Source of the DNA: a virus
Length of the DNA stretch: 51,534 nt
Reading direction: 5' to 3' (one strand)
IMG/VR virus record: IMGVR_UViG_3300044637_002103
Coordinates: 1-51,534 of that record
The position numbers were made by a program, and so were the translations under genes. Position 1 is the first letter of the stretch. Each line of letters begins with the position of its first letter. The notes under the pieces were generated by a model. That model did no database searches. It worked only from the letters and a program-made list of their open reading frames with translations, and had not been told where the DNA came from. Positions 16,862 to 26,790 of this stretch are shown here, in pieces.

Positions 16862-17787
16862 TATTCGGTAATGTTGTCAAAGTCTAAACTTTCATCAATG
16901 ATTTCTCTCTCTTCTCTAACCTCATACATTGTTTCATTGAATTCGTCTTTAACTTCAAACAAGTTATATTGTTTGTATATTGCGTTATTGTTATTATTAT
17001 CATAGATGGTGTAGATACCCGGAGTAATCGCCTTCGTTTGATTACCGTAAAGAGCGTGAGCCAATGTACTTGCATCGTGTTCTACCATTTCTATTTCAAG
17101 TGTAGTTGGGTTAAAAAATGTATTTGTTAAAATAATGTTTTGTCCTGGTTGTCCAATAAATGGAACCACGTTTGGTCTACTTGATGGTGATGACGATGGT
17201 GTTATTGTTAAAAAAACCAAATTTGATGTTTGGTCTGTATATTGATAACGTATTGCTTTGTCCGTTGAATTAGACAAATTTGACACTATTGGTTGACAAT
17301 AAAATGAAGATGTAACAACTCTATAAAAGTTTGGTATTTTTTGAAAAGTACCATTTGTATTAATATACTCAATTCTATATCCAACTAAACCTTGTGGTGT
17401 AAATCTATTTCTATATGCAGCAGGTACGTTATTTAAATCAATAACTAAACCCCTTACAGATGGTAATGACGCTAAAACTCCACAATCTGTAATTGATGTT
17501 CTAATTTGTTTTGGTCTAAGATGTAATGTGTAAACACCAAGTTCTGAGAATTTCTCAGATGTTAACTTCAAATTGTATAAACCTCCCAAGATTTCATTTC
17601 CTTGTACATTAGAATCGTCAACAGTATTCTGATTATGATATACCGGTGTTAAAACGTCCTCAGCATTTAATCTTGTCAAGGTAATTGGTGCTGTGGTTGT
17701 TCTACCAGAAGTATAATGATATAAAATCTCAACATCTTCTGGTGATACATCTGCGGGTCTTACAATACCATAACTTCCTACTGCCAT
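16861..17787 (-). CDS. Virion structural protein, unknown
   Basis: 308 residues with ATG at 17787. Begins [20 protein letters not shown]. Mixed beta-rich sequence with [19 protein letters not shown] and a charged C-terminus ([17 protein letters not shown]). No signal peptide, membrane helix or low-complexity spacer. Lies inside the late structural operon, with a one-base overlap to the following gene and a TATTTAT element 12 nt upstream. I do not recognise the family. A baseplate or tail-tip accessory protein is likely from position. Confidence 0.72.
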   Translation of the reverse strand: MAVGSYGIVRPADVSPEDVEILYHYTSGRTTTAPITLTRLNAEDVLTPVYHNQNTVDDSNVQGNEILGGLYNLKLTSEKFSELGVYTLHLRPKQIRTSITDCGVLASLPSVRGLVIDLNNVPAAYRNRFTPQGLVGYRIEYINTNGTFQKIPNFYRVVTSSFYCQPIVSNLSNSTDKAIRYQYTDQTSNLVFLTITPSSSPSSRPNVVPFIGQPGQNIILTNTFFNPTTLEIEMVEHDASTLAHALYGNQTKAITPGIYTIYDNNNNNAIYKQYNLFEVKDEFNETMYEVREEREIIDESLDFDNITE

Positions 17788-17812
17788 ATCTTTTTATTTA
17801 TAAATATAATTT

Positions 17813-18493
17813 TTATTGTTTTTTCACTTTAAAATACCCACCACTATACACACTTAGTTCTCCCATGTTATCAACTTCACCTAATCTTAGGTTCACTTCC
17901 ATCACTCCTTGTTTACCTCTTTCAACAAAAACATCAGAATAAACGGTTGGTTGTTCCACAAATCCCAAGAAATGTTCGTTTCTCGTTAATATAGAGTCAT
18001 ATATCGTTTCTTTAGTAAATCCCGAAGTATTTCCTGTTATCATCGTATAACCGTCCTCATAGTCCCTATAATAAAGATGTTGTGAACCCATTGTTTGCCC
18101 CGTATATGTAAATGTATAATCTTTGTATTTTAACCCTTCATTTGTTGTACCCGTAGTTACTCCAACATATTCGGTTGACCCATATTTTCTTTTTTCTTCA
18201 ATTCTACTTCCACCAACCGCTAAAAACGTTGTTCCGGTATAACCTGTAATTACACTTATTACCGTCCCGTTTGTTGTATAACCCGTAGTGGTACCAGATG
18301 GTAAATGTTGTTCATATGGATATGGTGTGATTGGTGACTGTCCCAAAGTGGTATTATCGTGTTGATAATAACCCGAATCTCTAAAATCTAAAAAACTTTG
18401 TGTTACCGAATCGATAGATGAATACGTACCATCTTCCAAAAGGAATGATGGGATAACGAATGACATTGTTGCAAAACTACCGAAATTTGACAT
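17813..18493 (-). CDS. Virion structural protein, unknown
   Basis: 226 residues with ATG at 18493. Gly/Thr/Tyr-rich, with GYTGTT, TGTTNEGL and YTGQTMG strings typical of beta-structured phage virion proteins. The C-terminal 60 residues (RNEHFLGFVEQPTVYSDVFV to the end) look like a compact domain with conserved charged residues, possibly an attachment domain. No known family is recognised. An 80-nt gap with two nested inverted repeats lies upstream. Confidence 0.7.
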   Translation of the reverse strand: MSNFGSFATMSFVIPSFLLEDGTYSSIDSVTQSFLDFRDSGYYQHDNTTLGQSPITPYPYEQHLPSGTTTGYTTNGTVISVITGYTGTTFLAVGGSRIEEKRKYGSTEYVGVTTGTTNEGLKYKDYTFTYTGQTMGSQHLYYRDYEDGYTMITGNTSGFTKETIYDSILTRNEHFLGFVEQPTVYSDVFVERGKQGVMEVNLRLGEVDNMGELSVYSGGYFKVKKQ

Positions 18494-18500
18494 AATTTAA

Positions 18501-18542
18501 ATTGTACACTAGTAAATATCTTTACTATGTATTTGGTACAAT
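18501..18542. other. Nested inverted repeats in the gap upstream of the 226-aa gene
   Basis: Inner repeat TAGTAAA-tatc-TTTACTA (18510-18527) lies inside an outer ATTGTAC...GTACAAT pair (18501-18507 and 18536-18542). There is no T-run after it, so it is not a standard terminator. It could be an operator, an mRNA leader structure or a processing site. Confidence 0.6.
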
Positions 18543-18572
18543 ATAAACAATTAATTACTTTTAATAAATGAA

Positions 18573-19181
18573 TTATTCTACGAACCAATAAAAATTAACA
18601 TCTCTTGATAATCCTGATGGGGTATATGTCAATCTATACGCTGAGGTGTTAATTGACTGGTCTGGTGTATAAGTACTTCTTGTCATCCCGAACATTTGTA
18701 AAGTTGTAGACCCTATAATACGAGCACCTAAAGTACCAGCTAAAAAAGCTCCTGTACTGAGTCCACCTGATGTTGATACGTGTGTAACTGTAAAATCTGT
18801 CTCACTTATAAAAGAATAAACATCCGTCTCCCCAATTATTACTTCATAACTACCACCTCCACCATCACGTCCACCAGCCGCGATAAAAGTTTCAGGTGAT
18901 GCTCCATATGTGGTGGCTTCTATTGGGCCTGGTCTATATGATTGTAAAGCCTCTATTGATATATTAATATCCGCCGAGCTACTACAAACACCAGTACTTG
19001 TTACTCTAATTGTAACATCTCCCGGATTAACCGTAACATTATATCCACTTATTAATGATGCTCTAGAAACACTTGTTGCGTACTGAGTACTTGTACCCAA
19101 ATGATCAATAATTGCCACTGTAAAATTATTTGCTGCCGTTGCCAAATTTAATCCCGTTCCTGTTACTGTTACTACTGCCAT
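18573..19181 (-). CDS. Virion-type beta-rich protein, unknown
   Basis: 202 residues with ATG at 19181. The first 75 residues (MAVVTVTGTGLNLATAAN, DVTIRVTSTGVCSSSADINI) look like an Ig-like or similar beta-sandwich. A glycine-rich bridge (AAGGRDGGGGSYEV) leads to a second beta-rich part ending in YTPSGLSRDVNFYWFVE. No membrane segment. A TATTTAT element lies 5 nt upstream of the ATG. It directly follows the 2414-aa adhesin gene in the transcription order and may be its partner or chaperone. Function unknown. Confidence 0.7.
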   Translation of the reverse strand: MAVVTVTGTGLNLATAANNFTVAIIDHLGTSTQYATSVSRASLISGYNVTVNPGDVTIRVTSTGVCSSSADINISIEALQSYRPGPIEATTYGASPETFIAAGGRDGGGGSYEVIIGETDVYSFISETDFTVTHVSTSGGLSTGAFLAGTLGARIIGSTTLQMFGMTRSTYTPDQSINTSAYRLTYTPSGLSRDVNFYWFVE

Positions 19182-19226
19182 ATTCTATAAATATTTGTTT
19201 TTTTTTTGTTTTATTCTTTTTTTTAA

Positions 19227-22200
19227 TTAGTTAATTTCTTCCAAATCACTACAGTTCATTAAACCTAACGATGCACACGGTGAAGTGTAATCACTACAAA
19301 ATCCACCAGGTTCAGCTTTACACGAATAAGTAGTAGTACCTCCACCACCTCCACCAGTTGGTGCTACATAAGGGTCGTTACCTCCACACCATTGGCTATT
19401 ATCACATTTTCCACCTATTCCAATTACCATTCCAACATCTTCAACAAATTGGAATCCAGAAACACCATATCTAAATGATACCGATATGGTACTACAAATG
19501 TTAATTAATATACCTCCACCTGGACCAACAGCTTGTTCGAAATCACCATAAGGTCGAGTAACGTATGTATTATCAGTTTTTCTATATTCAATATATAAGT
19601 CTTGACCATTATTCGTTAACATACTTGTTGGGATGTAAATACTATAACAATTTCCTATACAAGCAGTAGTACCAACCACTCCACTAGTTGTAACACAACC
19701 ATTAGCATCGGTAACTTCAAGACAGTATCCATATTCATCAATACTACTAACAGAAACAGATGGTGACCCTGAAGTTACACCTGTATATGTTCCAACTAAA
19801 GTTCCTCCACAGGTATTATAAGGTGCTGACGTGTCAGCATATAATCTATATGTTTTAGGGAATACTCCTCCAGATGACGACAATGTAATTGCACCATCCG
19901 CGGTTCCGTTACAAGTTGCAAATGTATCAACCGTAATAGTTGCAGTTTGTTCTGCAGGTTGAGTAATTACTATTGTTGTAATAACATTTACACAACCAGC
20001 TCCGTCTTTAACGTATATTGAATATGTCCCGATACTTAAATTACTGAACAAACCGCTTGATTGGTAATTTTCTCCGTCTCTTGAATAGGTATATCCAGAA
20101 CCACTTCCACCTGATGGACTTGATACGGTAATTGAACCGTTAGATCCACCATAACAACTTACATTAGCGGCTAATGTATTTGCGGTAGGTGCGGATTTAG
20201 ATAATGTTACACTGTTAGAAAATGCAACACATCCACCATCTGAAACCATTACCGAATATGTTCCGGTTGGTTTATCTGAGAATGTACCACTTGCCTGTGG
20301 ACTTCCATAACTTATACCATCGGTACTAATATAATATGTAAGACTTGCAACGCCGCCAGATGCTGTGGCAACAACTGAACCTGTATTACCTGTCCAACAT
20401 GTTGGGTGATTTCCCACCGCCAACGATACCGTTATTTGTCCTGGTTGTGTCACCGTTACTGAATACCAATCACTTTCACAACCTTGACCGTCTTTTATTT
20501 TGTAATAATAGGTTCCTGCTGGTTTACTACCGTATGACCTACTTGTTGTGGTCTCTTGATAAGATCCTCCTGATTGTGTATTAACATCACTAAGTTTAAT
20601 CGAATATGGTCCTCCTTGTCCTCCACCCATGGAAGAAATAACAATAGTTCCTGATGAATTACCATAACAATCAACATTAGTAACACTAGTCGATGCTGAT
20701 GGTTGACTTCTAGCTAAATCAATTCCAAAAACAGATGAAATACAACTTGGTGTGTTTCTATCTCTTATTTTAGCATAATAATATCCACTAGATAAACTAT
20801 TAAATGTTGCACTTGTTTGCCATGTTCTACTAGCATTAGCCGTATCGACATTTAATGAAATTGAATAATCGTATAAACCTGAACTACCAGACCCAGACAA
20901 TATTATTTGTCCTGTTGTACCTGTCCAACATGTTGGTATAGTTGTTGAAGATGTTGTTACACTAAGTTGTGATGGTTGTGTTACGGTTGCATTTGTGCTA
21001 CCAACTTCACCATATGTATCTTTTGCATATATATCATAACTACCAGCGGTTAAATTGGAAAATGTTGCACTAGCTTGGTAATTTGTTCCGTCTTTAGAAT
21101 ATGTATAATTTGCGGTACCTCCAGCAACGCTACTTACAACAATTGAACCCGTACTACCATAACATGTTGCGTTAGTGACTGACAATGATGGTGTAATTGT
21201 TACGTCGGTAATTGATATTGTTATTGTTTTATCAAATGTTAAACTTGTACTATCAGTTACTCGTACTCTAATATAATATATCGCCTGTGCTTCGTAGTTA
21301 AACACTGCAGCACTTTTTAATACTCCCGATGTAATTGTGAAACTACTATTATCAGGATAATTTACAGTATCGTGTAATGCAAATGTCATTACACCACCTT
21401 CAGGGTCTGTAGCTGAGAATGTACCGATTGTTGTACCTGTTGGTACATTTTCGGATATTGACGCTGAACTTATTGAGATATCGGTTGGTGCCTCGTTTAC
21501 GTTTGTAACTGTGATTGTAAATGTTGCTTCGTGATATAATCCACCTGCATCTGTTGTTCTAACTCTAATTGAATATGTTGATGGTGATTTAGCCTCATAG
21601 TTAAACACAGATGTATTTCTTAAATTCGCACCACTAATATTAAATGATGCATTATCTGTGTCGCCAGTACCTGCAACTAAACTATATGTAAATGTATCTC
21701 CACTATCCACATCCGATGTTGAGAATGTGCCTATTGTTGTATTTGATGCCGTATTTTCAGCTTGTGATGTATTACTTAATAATAATGCATATGGTGTTTC
21801 ATTAACATTATTTATAGTAATTGTAAATTGTTTTTCAGTATATTGTCCAATGCTATCCGTACTTCTAACTCTAATTAAGTATGAAGTTTTTGATTCGTAG
21901 TTTGGTATAAATCCATTTTTTAACGATGAACCTGTTATTGTAAAACTACCATTGTTATCATCTCCTGTGCCCGCAACTAATGTATAAGTGTATGTATCAC
22001 CCGGATCAAGACTTGTTGAACTAAATGTACCTATGGTTGTACCTGTTGCAGTATTTTCATTTATTGAACTATTACTTAATGAAATATCCGTTGGTGGGTA
22101 GTTTGGTGTTGCGGAAGGTGTTGGAGTTGGGGTTGGTGTTAGTACTTGAACCGATAAACCAAATTCGCAGACGGTTGTTGGTGTCGGCGTTTGAGTTTGA

Positions 22201-25200
22201 GTAACTGTTGGTGTAACTGTATTTGTTGGTGTTACAGATGGAGTTATAGTTGGTGTAACCGTATTGGTAGGTGTTGGAGTTGGAGTTGGGGTTAATACAA
22301 CCACTGATAAACCAAATTCACAAATAGTTGTTGGTGTTGGTGTTTGAGTAGGTGTTAATGATGGAGTAACAGTATTAGTAGGTGTAACGCTAGGTGTAAC
22401 AGTATTTGTTGGTGTAACGGTGGTTGTTGGTGTTGGTGTTGGTGTTAACACAATTACAGATAATCCAAATTCACAAACTGTTGTTGGTGTTGGCGTTTGA
22501 GTAGGTGTTAATGTTGGTGTGACTGTATTTGTTGGAGTAACTGTAGGTGTAACCGTATTGGTTGGTGTTGGAGTAACGGTTGATGTTACAGTTGGGGTTG
22601 GTGTAGGTGTTGGTAATAAGTAACAATCTCCAGTTTCTAAAATTCTAATATTTGCAACAGGATAATAATTAACTTCGTCCTGTGAACCTTTTAAAGATTT
22701 ATATGCAATTGGTTCATTTATTATGTATATACCTTCGGTAACGTTTGAATAAATTGTATCAACAATTCCCGTACTTATGTTATATTCATCATATTGTACA
22801 AAACCATATGAATCAACAATGTATGTTGTTCCACTATAATATTCACATGGGGTAACACCCGCGCTTTGTGCAAATGATCCTTGTTCAAATGTTGTTTTAT
22901 TATATGGGTTTGGTGAATCCCAACTTGTAATATTAACACTTGTAATTGTTCCTCCTGTATATGGAATATTTAATTGGACGAATTTAGTTGTTTCATTTGG
23001 TTCAATTGTAACGTTTTTTGTTGTAAATAAAACGGTACTTCCCGTGTAAATGTTTACAGTAAATGTAATCCCAACATATGTTGGTGATACATTTCCATTA
23101 GAATCAAAAACGTTAAAATTTAAACCATTATCATCATTATCTAAATCAGAAACTTCTTCTACATTAATAAAAAGTGTTTGTGGTTTATAATATGTAAATA
23201 CATTACTATCAAAAGGATAAACTTCTCTGTATGAGGATTCATTTGCCTCACTATATGTTGTTGCAGTTAAGTTGTTATCATAAATATAAAAACCGTCAGG
23301 ATTTGTTCTATTTTTTATTATACCTTTATTAATCGTATCACCAGTATAAAATAAATTTGTGTTCCAGTTTGTTATAAGACCGTCAAAATCATTTCCAAAT
23401 GATAATGATAAATCACTTGGGTTATATGAGTCTATAAACCAAGCACTTGTATAATCAAAATCATCACCATTCAAATTATAAGTTCCACCATTTAATTGTG
23501 ATGTTAAAGAATTTGTTCCTGAAAAAATATCAGTAACAATACCATATTGAACTTTATAAAATACTAAATTATTCTTTTTATAATCTCTATAATATCCATT
23601 TAATGCTGATAGTTTACCATCAACATCATAATATAATTTTTTATTTATTGTTATACCTAAAGAATCTGAATTATCATACCAAAGTGAAAAATAATTTGGT
23701 GACGTTTCCAATTTTAATTCATGTGTAAAATATGTTTCAATATTAATTACGCCTGGTTTTTTCTCTGCAGATATTGTATTTGTACTTAATGAAGTTGTTA
23801 AACTATCAAGATAAGCCTGTGCTTGATTATCAGCATCTTGCTGTGATACCATTGATACGATATATCCCTCAGGGAGTGAATATGATAATGGTACAGGATT
23901 ATTTAATTCACCAATTGTTGTTGAGTCTTGTCCGTCGCCAATTAACGAAATTGCACTACTACTATATAGTGTTGGATTGGTTGAGTATTTTTCAGGGAAA
24001 CCAAAAACATAAGATAGAAAGAATAATCTATGTACGTCGGTAATATATTCTCTTTTTGTTACATCATTTAGAATATCAACTTCATTATATGTTTTAATTC
24101 CGTCAACATATTTGTATGACAATTTTCTAATTGTTGATAACCCTGTTGTTGATTCATTCGGTACAAAATAGATATATCCACCATCTGAATAGTACCCACT
24201 TATAATTCCAGTTAAATCATCATATAATTTAATAACAGAATCATCATCATTTAAGAAAGGTCTATTTGAATATCGTTTTCTAAAATATTTTGGTTTTTGT
24301 ACAAATAATTTTTGTTGTGGAATTATTAAATAAACAAGTGCGGCAAAAACTAAAAGAGGCCAAATAAATCTAATTAACGTTACTGCAATTTTATTCCACA
24401 CTCCACTTAATCCATTTGAAATTAGAGCCGTATTTGTGGCATCTGTAAAAAGACCTAAAGTATGAGTTTCAAAGTAATTAGCCGCAAGACCTCCTCCACC
24501 AGCCCACAATTTGAACTTATTGTCTGGCATGTATTTTTTCAAATCTGGTATGTTACTTCCACCAACATACCCTCTAGTCATGTAATTCACACAATGTTCA
24601 AATCCTGTGGCAGGTATGTGTCTTTCATTTCCAAAATCATAAGTTGTAAATGTGTTATTATTAACATCATACTCATTTGATGTTAATCCGCTCCAACCTA
24701 ACAAATATGAATAAACAGATGGTTGTAATAAATCCGCACCATTTATTATTTTATTTAGAGTTCCAACACCAACCATTGTGGGTTGTACGTCTGCAGGTAC
24801 ATATCTTCTTCTTATGTCGAATGTGTAATCCGCAGGTGGATTTGTAAAAAATTCTCTAAAGTTGGTCATTGCCTTATTTTCAGGTCCATCTATAACTTCA
24901 TTAGTATGTCTTGGTCCGAATAACCATTTTGTAACAACGTAATTTACTTGTACCCCAAAATCTCTTTTTAATAAATTACCTACTTGATAGACTTTATTCG
25001 TTGGTGAAGTCCTTACACTATCTCCATAAAAATATGGTAAAGCTGGTGTTGCCAATAAGTCATCCATCCAAATGTAATTACCTTTTACAGAATAATTATT
25101 CGTTGAACCTGACCATTGTGATATTGGTATCTTAGACCAAATTTTAGTAACAAATGTTGGATTATGATACGCGTCATATGGTGAGTAGGGATTTACACCC

Positions 25201-26471
25201 ATATCATAACCATATATCTCATTACCGCAACCAATTGTAACTTTCACATTAGTTGTGCCTCCATTGAATGATTTATTTTGACCCACAGCCAATCTAAGAT
25301 TAACCATTCCACTTTTTGTAACAACATAAAATGTTTTAGAGGTGTTAAAATTTCTTGGTCCAATTTTTATAAAAGCACCTTCACCAAGTTTATATCTTAC
25401 TTTTATTAAACTATAAGGTGTTACAACATTATATGCGCCAGAATTTCCAGAATTATATGAATATGAAACTTCACCAATTTGACCACCATATAATCCATCA
25501 GTTATTAATAATGATACATCTTCAGCACTATCTGTGGCGGTAACTGTTACAGGTACTATTCTATTTTGAGTTGCAGTACCCGCTAATACATTCTTAATTG
25601 CGTATTTTAATCCATTTGGTTTAATACCTTCCGTTCCGGGTATAAAAGGGGTACTTTCAGTATAATCACTTAAATTAAACGGTATTGTTAATTCCCCTGT
25701 ACCGCAACCATAACCGTCACCAAAACAGTTACCTAAATATTCAAATTTGTGTGTTGTTGAATTATAACTATATTTTGTTCTATTATTTAAATCTCCAATA
25801 CTTAATGTTAAAGTTTCATTACTGCTAATTTCAGTTTGTAAATATGGATCAACGTACCATGGTCCAACTGTAAATGGTGTATAATCGGTAATGTTTTTAT
25901 TCACTAAACCAACAATTGGTGAATTAGGTAATTTTTCTCTATAATATGTAACTATTTGTGGGCAAGTTGAACAATGTTGGGTTGACGATGTAAACCCTCT
26001 ACAAAATTCAGCAAAAATTAATGATGGGTTACAATCTAATTCTACGTTGATCGCTCCACTTGTTCCATCGGACGTAATAACATCTAACATAATAAAACCA
26101 TTATCTTCGATATTTGCATCCATCAAAAATTGGTGATATTTTATTGTTTGTGTAGATATATTACCTAAATCATATTCATCTAATATTCTTAGAACTCCGT
26201 CTACTTTGTATTTTACTCTTACTTTAACTTTTGTTGACCCAATATTTGGAGATATTGGTGTGAATATAAATTTTAAAAGTTTTAATACTTTTGGTATTTT
26301 AAAAACATATGTTAGTTTTAAGTCAGATAATTGTGATCTTAATAAATAAAATGAAAGTCCACTATGTGTACCGTTTCCGGACCATGTTAAACTTTTGGTG
26401 ACACCACATTCGTGTGATAGATTATCTGGTGCCTCCCCCGCTACTGTACAATTTATTTCAAATGAACTCAT
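19227..26471 (-). CDS. Giant adhesin-like virion protein: TM segment, Thr/Pro tandem module, cadherin-like and SprB-like repeats
   Basis: 2414 residues, the largest gene. Order: unique N-terminal part (about 1-690) with several Cys; a hydrophobic segment ([17 protein letters not shown], about 700-720); a further unique part; a Thr/Pro region with three CEFGLSV modules (about 1285-1455); three cadherin-like repeats (about 1457-1757; each with [12 protein letters not shown] or similar, then an F/Y-NYE string and IRVR); about six SprB-like repeats (about 1760-2275; pattern 'C[YW]G...G.I.VSS..GG....YS.DG..Y....F.NL..G.Y.I.V.D..GC...'); and a Cys/Gly-rich C-terminus. SprB repeats are typical of Bacteroidota gliding and surface adhesins. 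The position in a late baseplate/tail operon argues that the protein is a long receptor-binding or side-fibre protein. The TM-like segment is unusual for a virion protein. Confidence 0.85.
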   Translation of the reverse strand: MSSFEINCTVAGEAPDNLSHECGVTKSLTWSGNGTHSGLSFYLLRSQLSDLKLTYVFKIPKVLKLLKFIFTPISPNIGSTKVKVRVKYKVDGVLRILDEYDLGNISTQTIKYHQFLMDANIEDNGFIMLDVITSDGTSGAINVELDCNPSLIFAEFCRGFTSSTQHCSTCPQIVTYYREKLPNSPIVGLVNKNITDYTPFTVGPWYVDPYLQTEISSNETLTLSIGDLNNRTKYSYNSTTHKFEYLGNCFGDGYGCGTGELTIPFNLSDYTESTPFIPGTEGIKPNGLKYAIKNVLAGTATQNRIVPVTVTATDSAEDVSLLITDGLYGGQIGEVSYSYNSGNSGAYNVVTPYSLIKVRYKLGEGAFIKIGPRNFNTSKTFYVVTKSGMVNLRLAVGQNKSFNGGTTNVKVTIGCGNEIYGYDMGVNPYSPYDAYHNPTFVTKIWSKIPISQWSGSTNNYSVKGNYIWMDDLLATPALPYFYGDSVRTSPTNKVYQVGNLLKRDFGVQVNYVVTKWLFGPRHTNEVIDGPENKAMTNFREFFTNPPADYTFDIRRRYVPADVQPTMVGVGTLNKIINGADLLQPSVYSYLLGWSGLTSNEYDVNNNTFTTYDFGNERHIPATGFEHCVNYMTRGYVGGSNIPDLKKYMPDNKFKLWAGGGGLAANYFETHTLGLFTDATNTALISNGLSGVWNKIAVTLIRFIWPLLVFAALVYLIIPQQKLFVQKPKYFRKRYSNRPFLNDDDSVIKLYDDLTGIISGYYSDGGYIYFVPNESTTGLSTIRKLSYKYVDGIKTYNEVDILNDVTKREYITDVHRLFFLSYVFGFPEKYSTNPTLYSSSAISLIGDGQDSTTIGELNNPVPLSYSLPEGYIVSMVSQQDADNQAQAYLDSLTTSLSTNTISAEKKPGVINIETYFTHELKLETSPNYFSLWYDNSDSLGITINKKLYYDVDGKLSALNGYYRDYKKNNLVFYKVQYGIVTDIFSGTNSLTSQLNGGTYNLNGDDFDYTSAWFIDSYNPSDLSLSFGNDFDGLITNWNTNLFYTGDTINKGIIKNRTNPDGFYIYDNNLTATTYSEANESSYREVYPFDSNVFTYYKPQTLFINVEEVSDLDNDDNGLNFNVFDSNGNVSPTYVGITFTVNIYTGSTVLFTTKNVTIEPNETTKFVQLNIPYTGGTITSVNITSWDSPNPYNKTTFEQGSFAQSAGVTPCEYYSGTTYIVDSYGFVQYDEYNISTGIVDTIYSNVTEGIYIINEPIAYKSLKGSQDEVNYYPVANIRILETGDCYLLPTPTPTPTVTSTVTPTPTNTVTPTVTPTNTVTPTLTPTQTPTPTTVCEFGLSVIVLTPTPTPTTTVTPTNTVTPSVTPTNTVTPSLTPTQTPTPTTICEFGLSVVVLTPTPTPTPTNTVTPTITPSVTPTNTVTPTVTQTQTPTPTTVCEFGLSVQVLTPTPTPTPSATPNYPPTDISLSNSSINENTATGTTIGTFSSTSLDPGDTYTYTLVAGTGDDNNGSFTITGSSLKNGFIPNYESKTSYLIRVRSTDSIGQYTEKQFTITINNVNETPYALLLSNTSQAENTASNTTIGTFSTSDVDSGDTFTYSLVAGTGDTDNASFNISGANLRNTSVFNYEAKSPSTYSIRVRTTDAGGLYHEATFTITVTNVNEAPTDISISSASISENVPTGTTIGTFSATDPEGGVMTFALHDTVNYPDNSSFTITSGVLKSAAVFNYEAQAIYYIRVRVTDSTSLTFDKTITISITDVTITPSLSVTNATCYGSTGSIVVSSVAGGTANYTYSKDGTNYQASATFSNLTAGSYDIYAKDTYGEVGSTNATVTQPSQLSVTTSSTTIPTCWTGTTGQIILSGSGSSGLYDYSISLNVDTANASRTWQTSATFNSLSSGYYYAKIRDRNTPSCISSVFGIDLARSQPSASTSVTNVDCYGNSSGTIVISSMGGGQGGPYSIKLSDVNTQSGGSYQETTTSRSYGSKPAGTYYYKIKDGQGCESDWYSVTVTQPGQITVSLAVGNHPTCWTGNTGSVVATASGGVASLTYYISTDGISYGSPQASGTFSDKPTGTYSVMVSDGGCVAFSNSVTLSKSAPTANTLAANVSCYGGSNGSITVSSPSGGSGSGYTYSRDGENYQSSGLFSNLSIGTYSIYVKDGAGCVNVITTIVITQPAEQTATITVDTFATCNGTADGAITLSSSGGVFPKTYRLYADTSAPYNTCGGTLVGTYTGVTSGSPSVSVSSIDEYGYCLEVTDANGCVTTSGVVGTTACIGNCYSIYIPTSMLTNNGQDLYIEYRKTDNTYVTRPYGDFEQAVGPGGGILINICSTISVSFRYGVSGFQFVEDVGMVIGIGGKCDNSQWCGGNDPYVAPTGGGGGGTTTYSCKAEPGGFCSDYTSPCASLGLMNCSDLEEIN
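19640..21190 (-). other. Tandem SprB-like repeat region of the giant adhesin
   Basis: About six units of 75-90 residues. Unit starts are marked by [49 protein letters not shown] and [10 protein letters not shown]. Most units end near a TQP motif. The alternation of CYG and CWT units hints at a duplicated two-unit block. Confidence 0.82.
22110..22616 (-). repeat. 153-nt tandem module (51 aa) with CEFGLSV heads and Thr/Pro body
   Basis: The CEFGLSV heptapeptide is encoded at 22149-22169, 22302-22322 and 22455-22475, exactly 153 nt apart. Each is followed by VL and then Thr/Pro runs. The nucleotide copies differ at synonymous positions (TGC/TGT for Cys; TCG/TCA/TCT for Ser) while the peptide is the same. 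Confidence 0.9.
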
Positions 26472-26486
26472 CTACTATAATTACTT

Positions 26487-26777
26487 TTAACTTGTTTTTA
26501 GTCCGTAAATTGGTGAATTTAATCCGGGAGTATGTTTTATTTTTATTGTCTCATTAATAATACCACTATTTGACGACTTTAGGTATGTTTTATTAAAACG
26601 TTCTTCTTTTGTTGAATAATTGAAAACGCTAACAGTAGTATCTAAAGATTGGCTAGGTGTTATGAAAAGATTAATACTATATGTACCTTCAATATCAGAC
26701 ACATTAAACCAAATTATTTTATCTACCTTATTAAAATTGTTCGATATTTCAGGAACTTTTAATGTTGTTATTGCCAT
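26487..26777 (-). CDS. Small protein between two adhesin-like genes, unknown
   Basis: 96 residues with ATG at 26777. Beta-rich (IIWFNVSDIEGTYSINLF) with a lysine/serine-rich end. No Cys, signal peptide or membrane helix. It lies 13 nt before the 905-aa gene in coordinates and 15 nt after the 2414-aa gene, all on the same strand. I do not recognise it. A small attachment or cap protein of the neighbouring fibre proteins is plausible only from position. Confidence 0.65.
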   Translation of the reverse strand: MAITTLKVPEISNNFNKVDKIIWFNVSDIEGTYSINLFITPSQSLDTTVSVFNYSTKEERFNKTYLKSSNSGIINETIKIKHTPGLNSPIYGLKTS

Positions 26778-26790
26778 TTTTCAGTTAATT

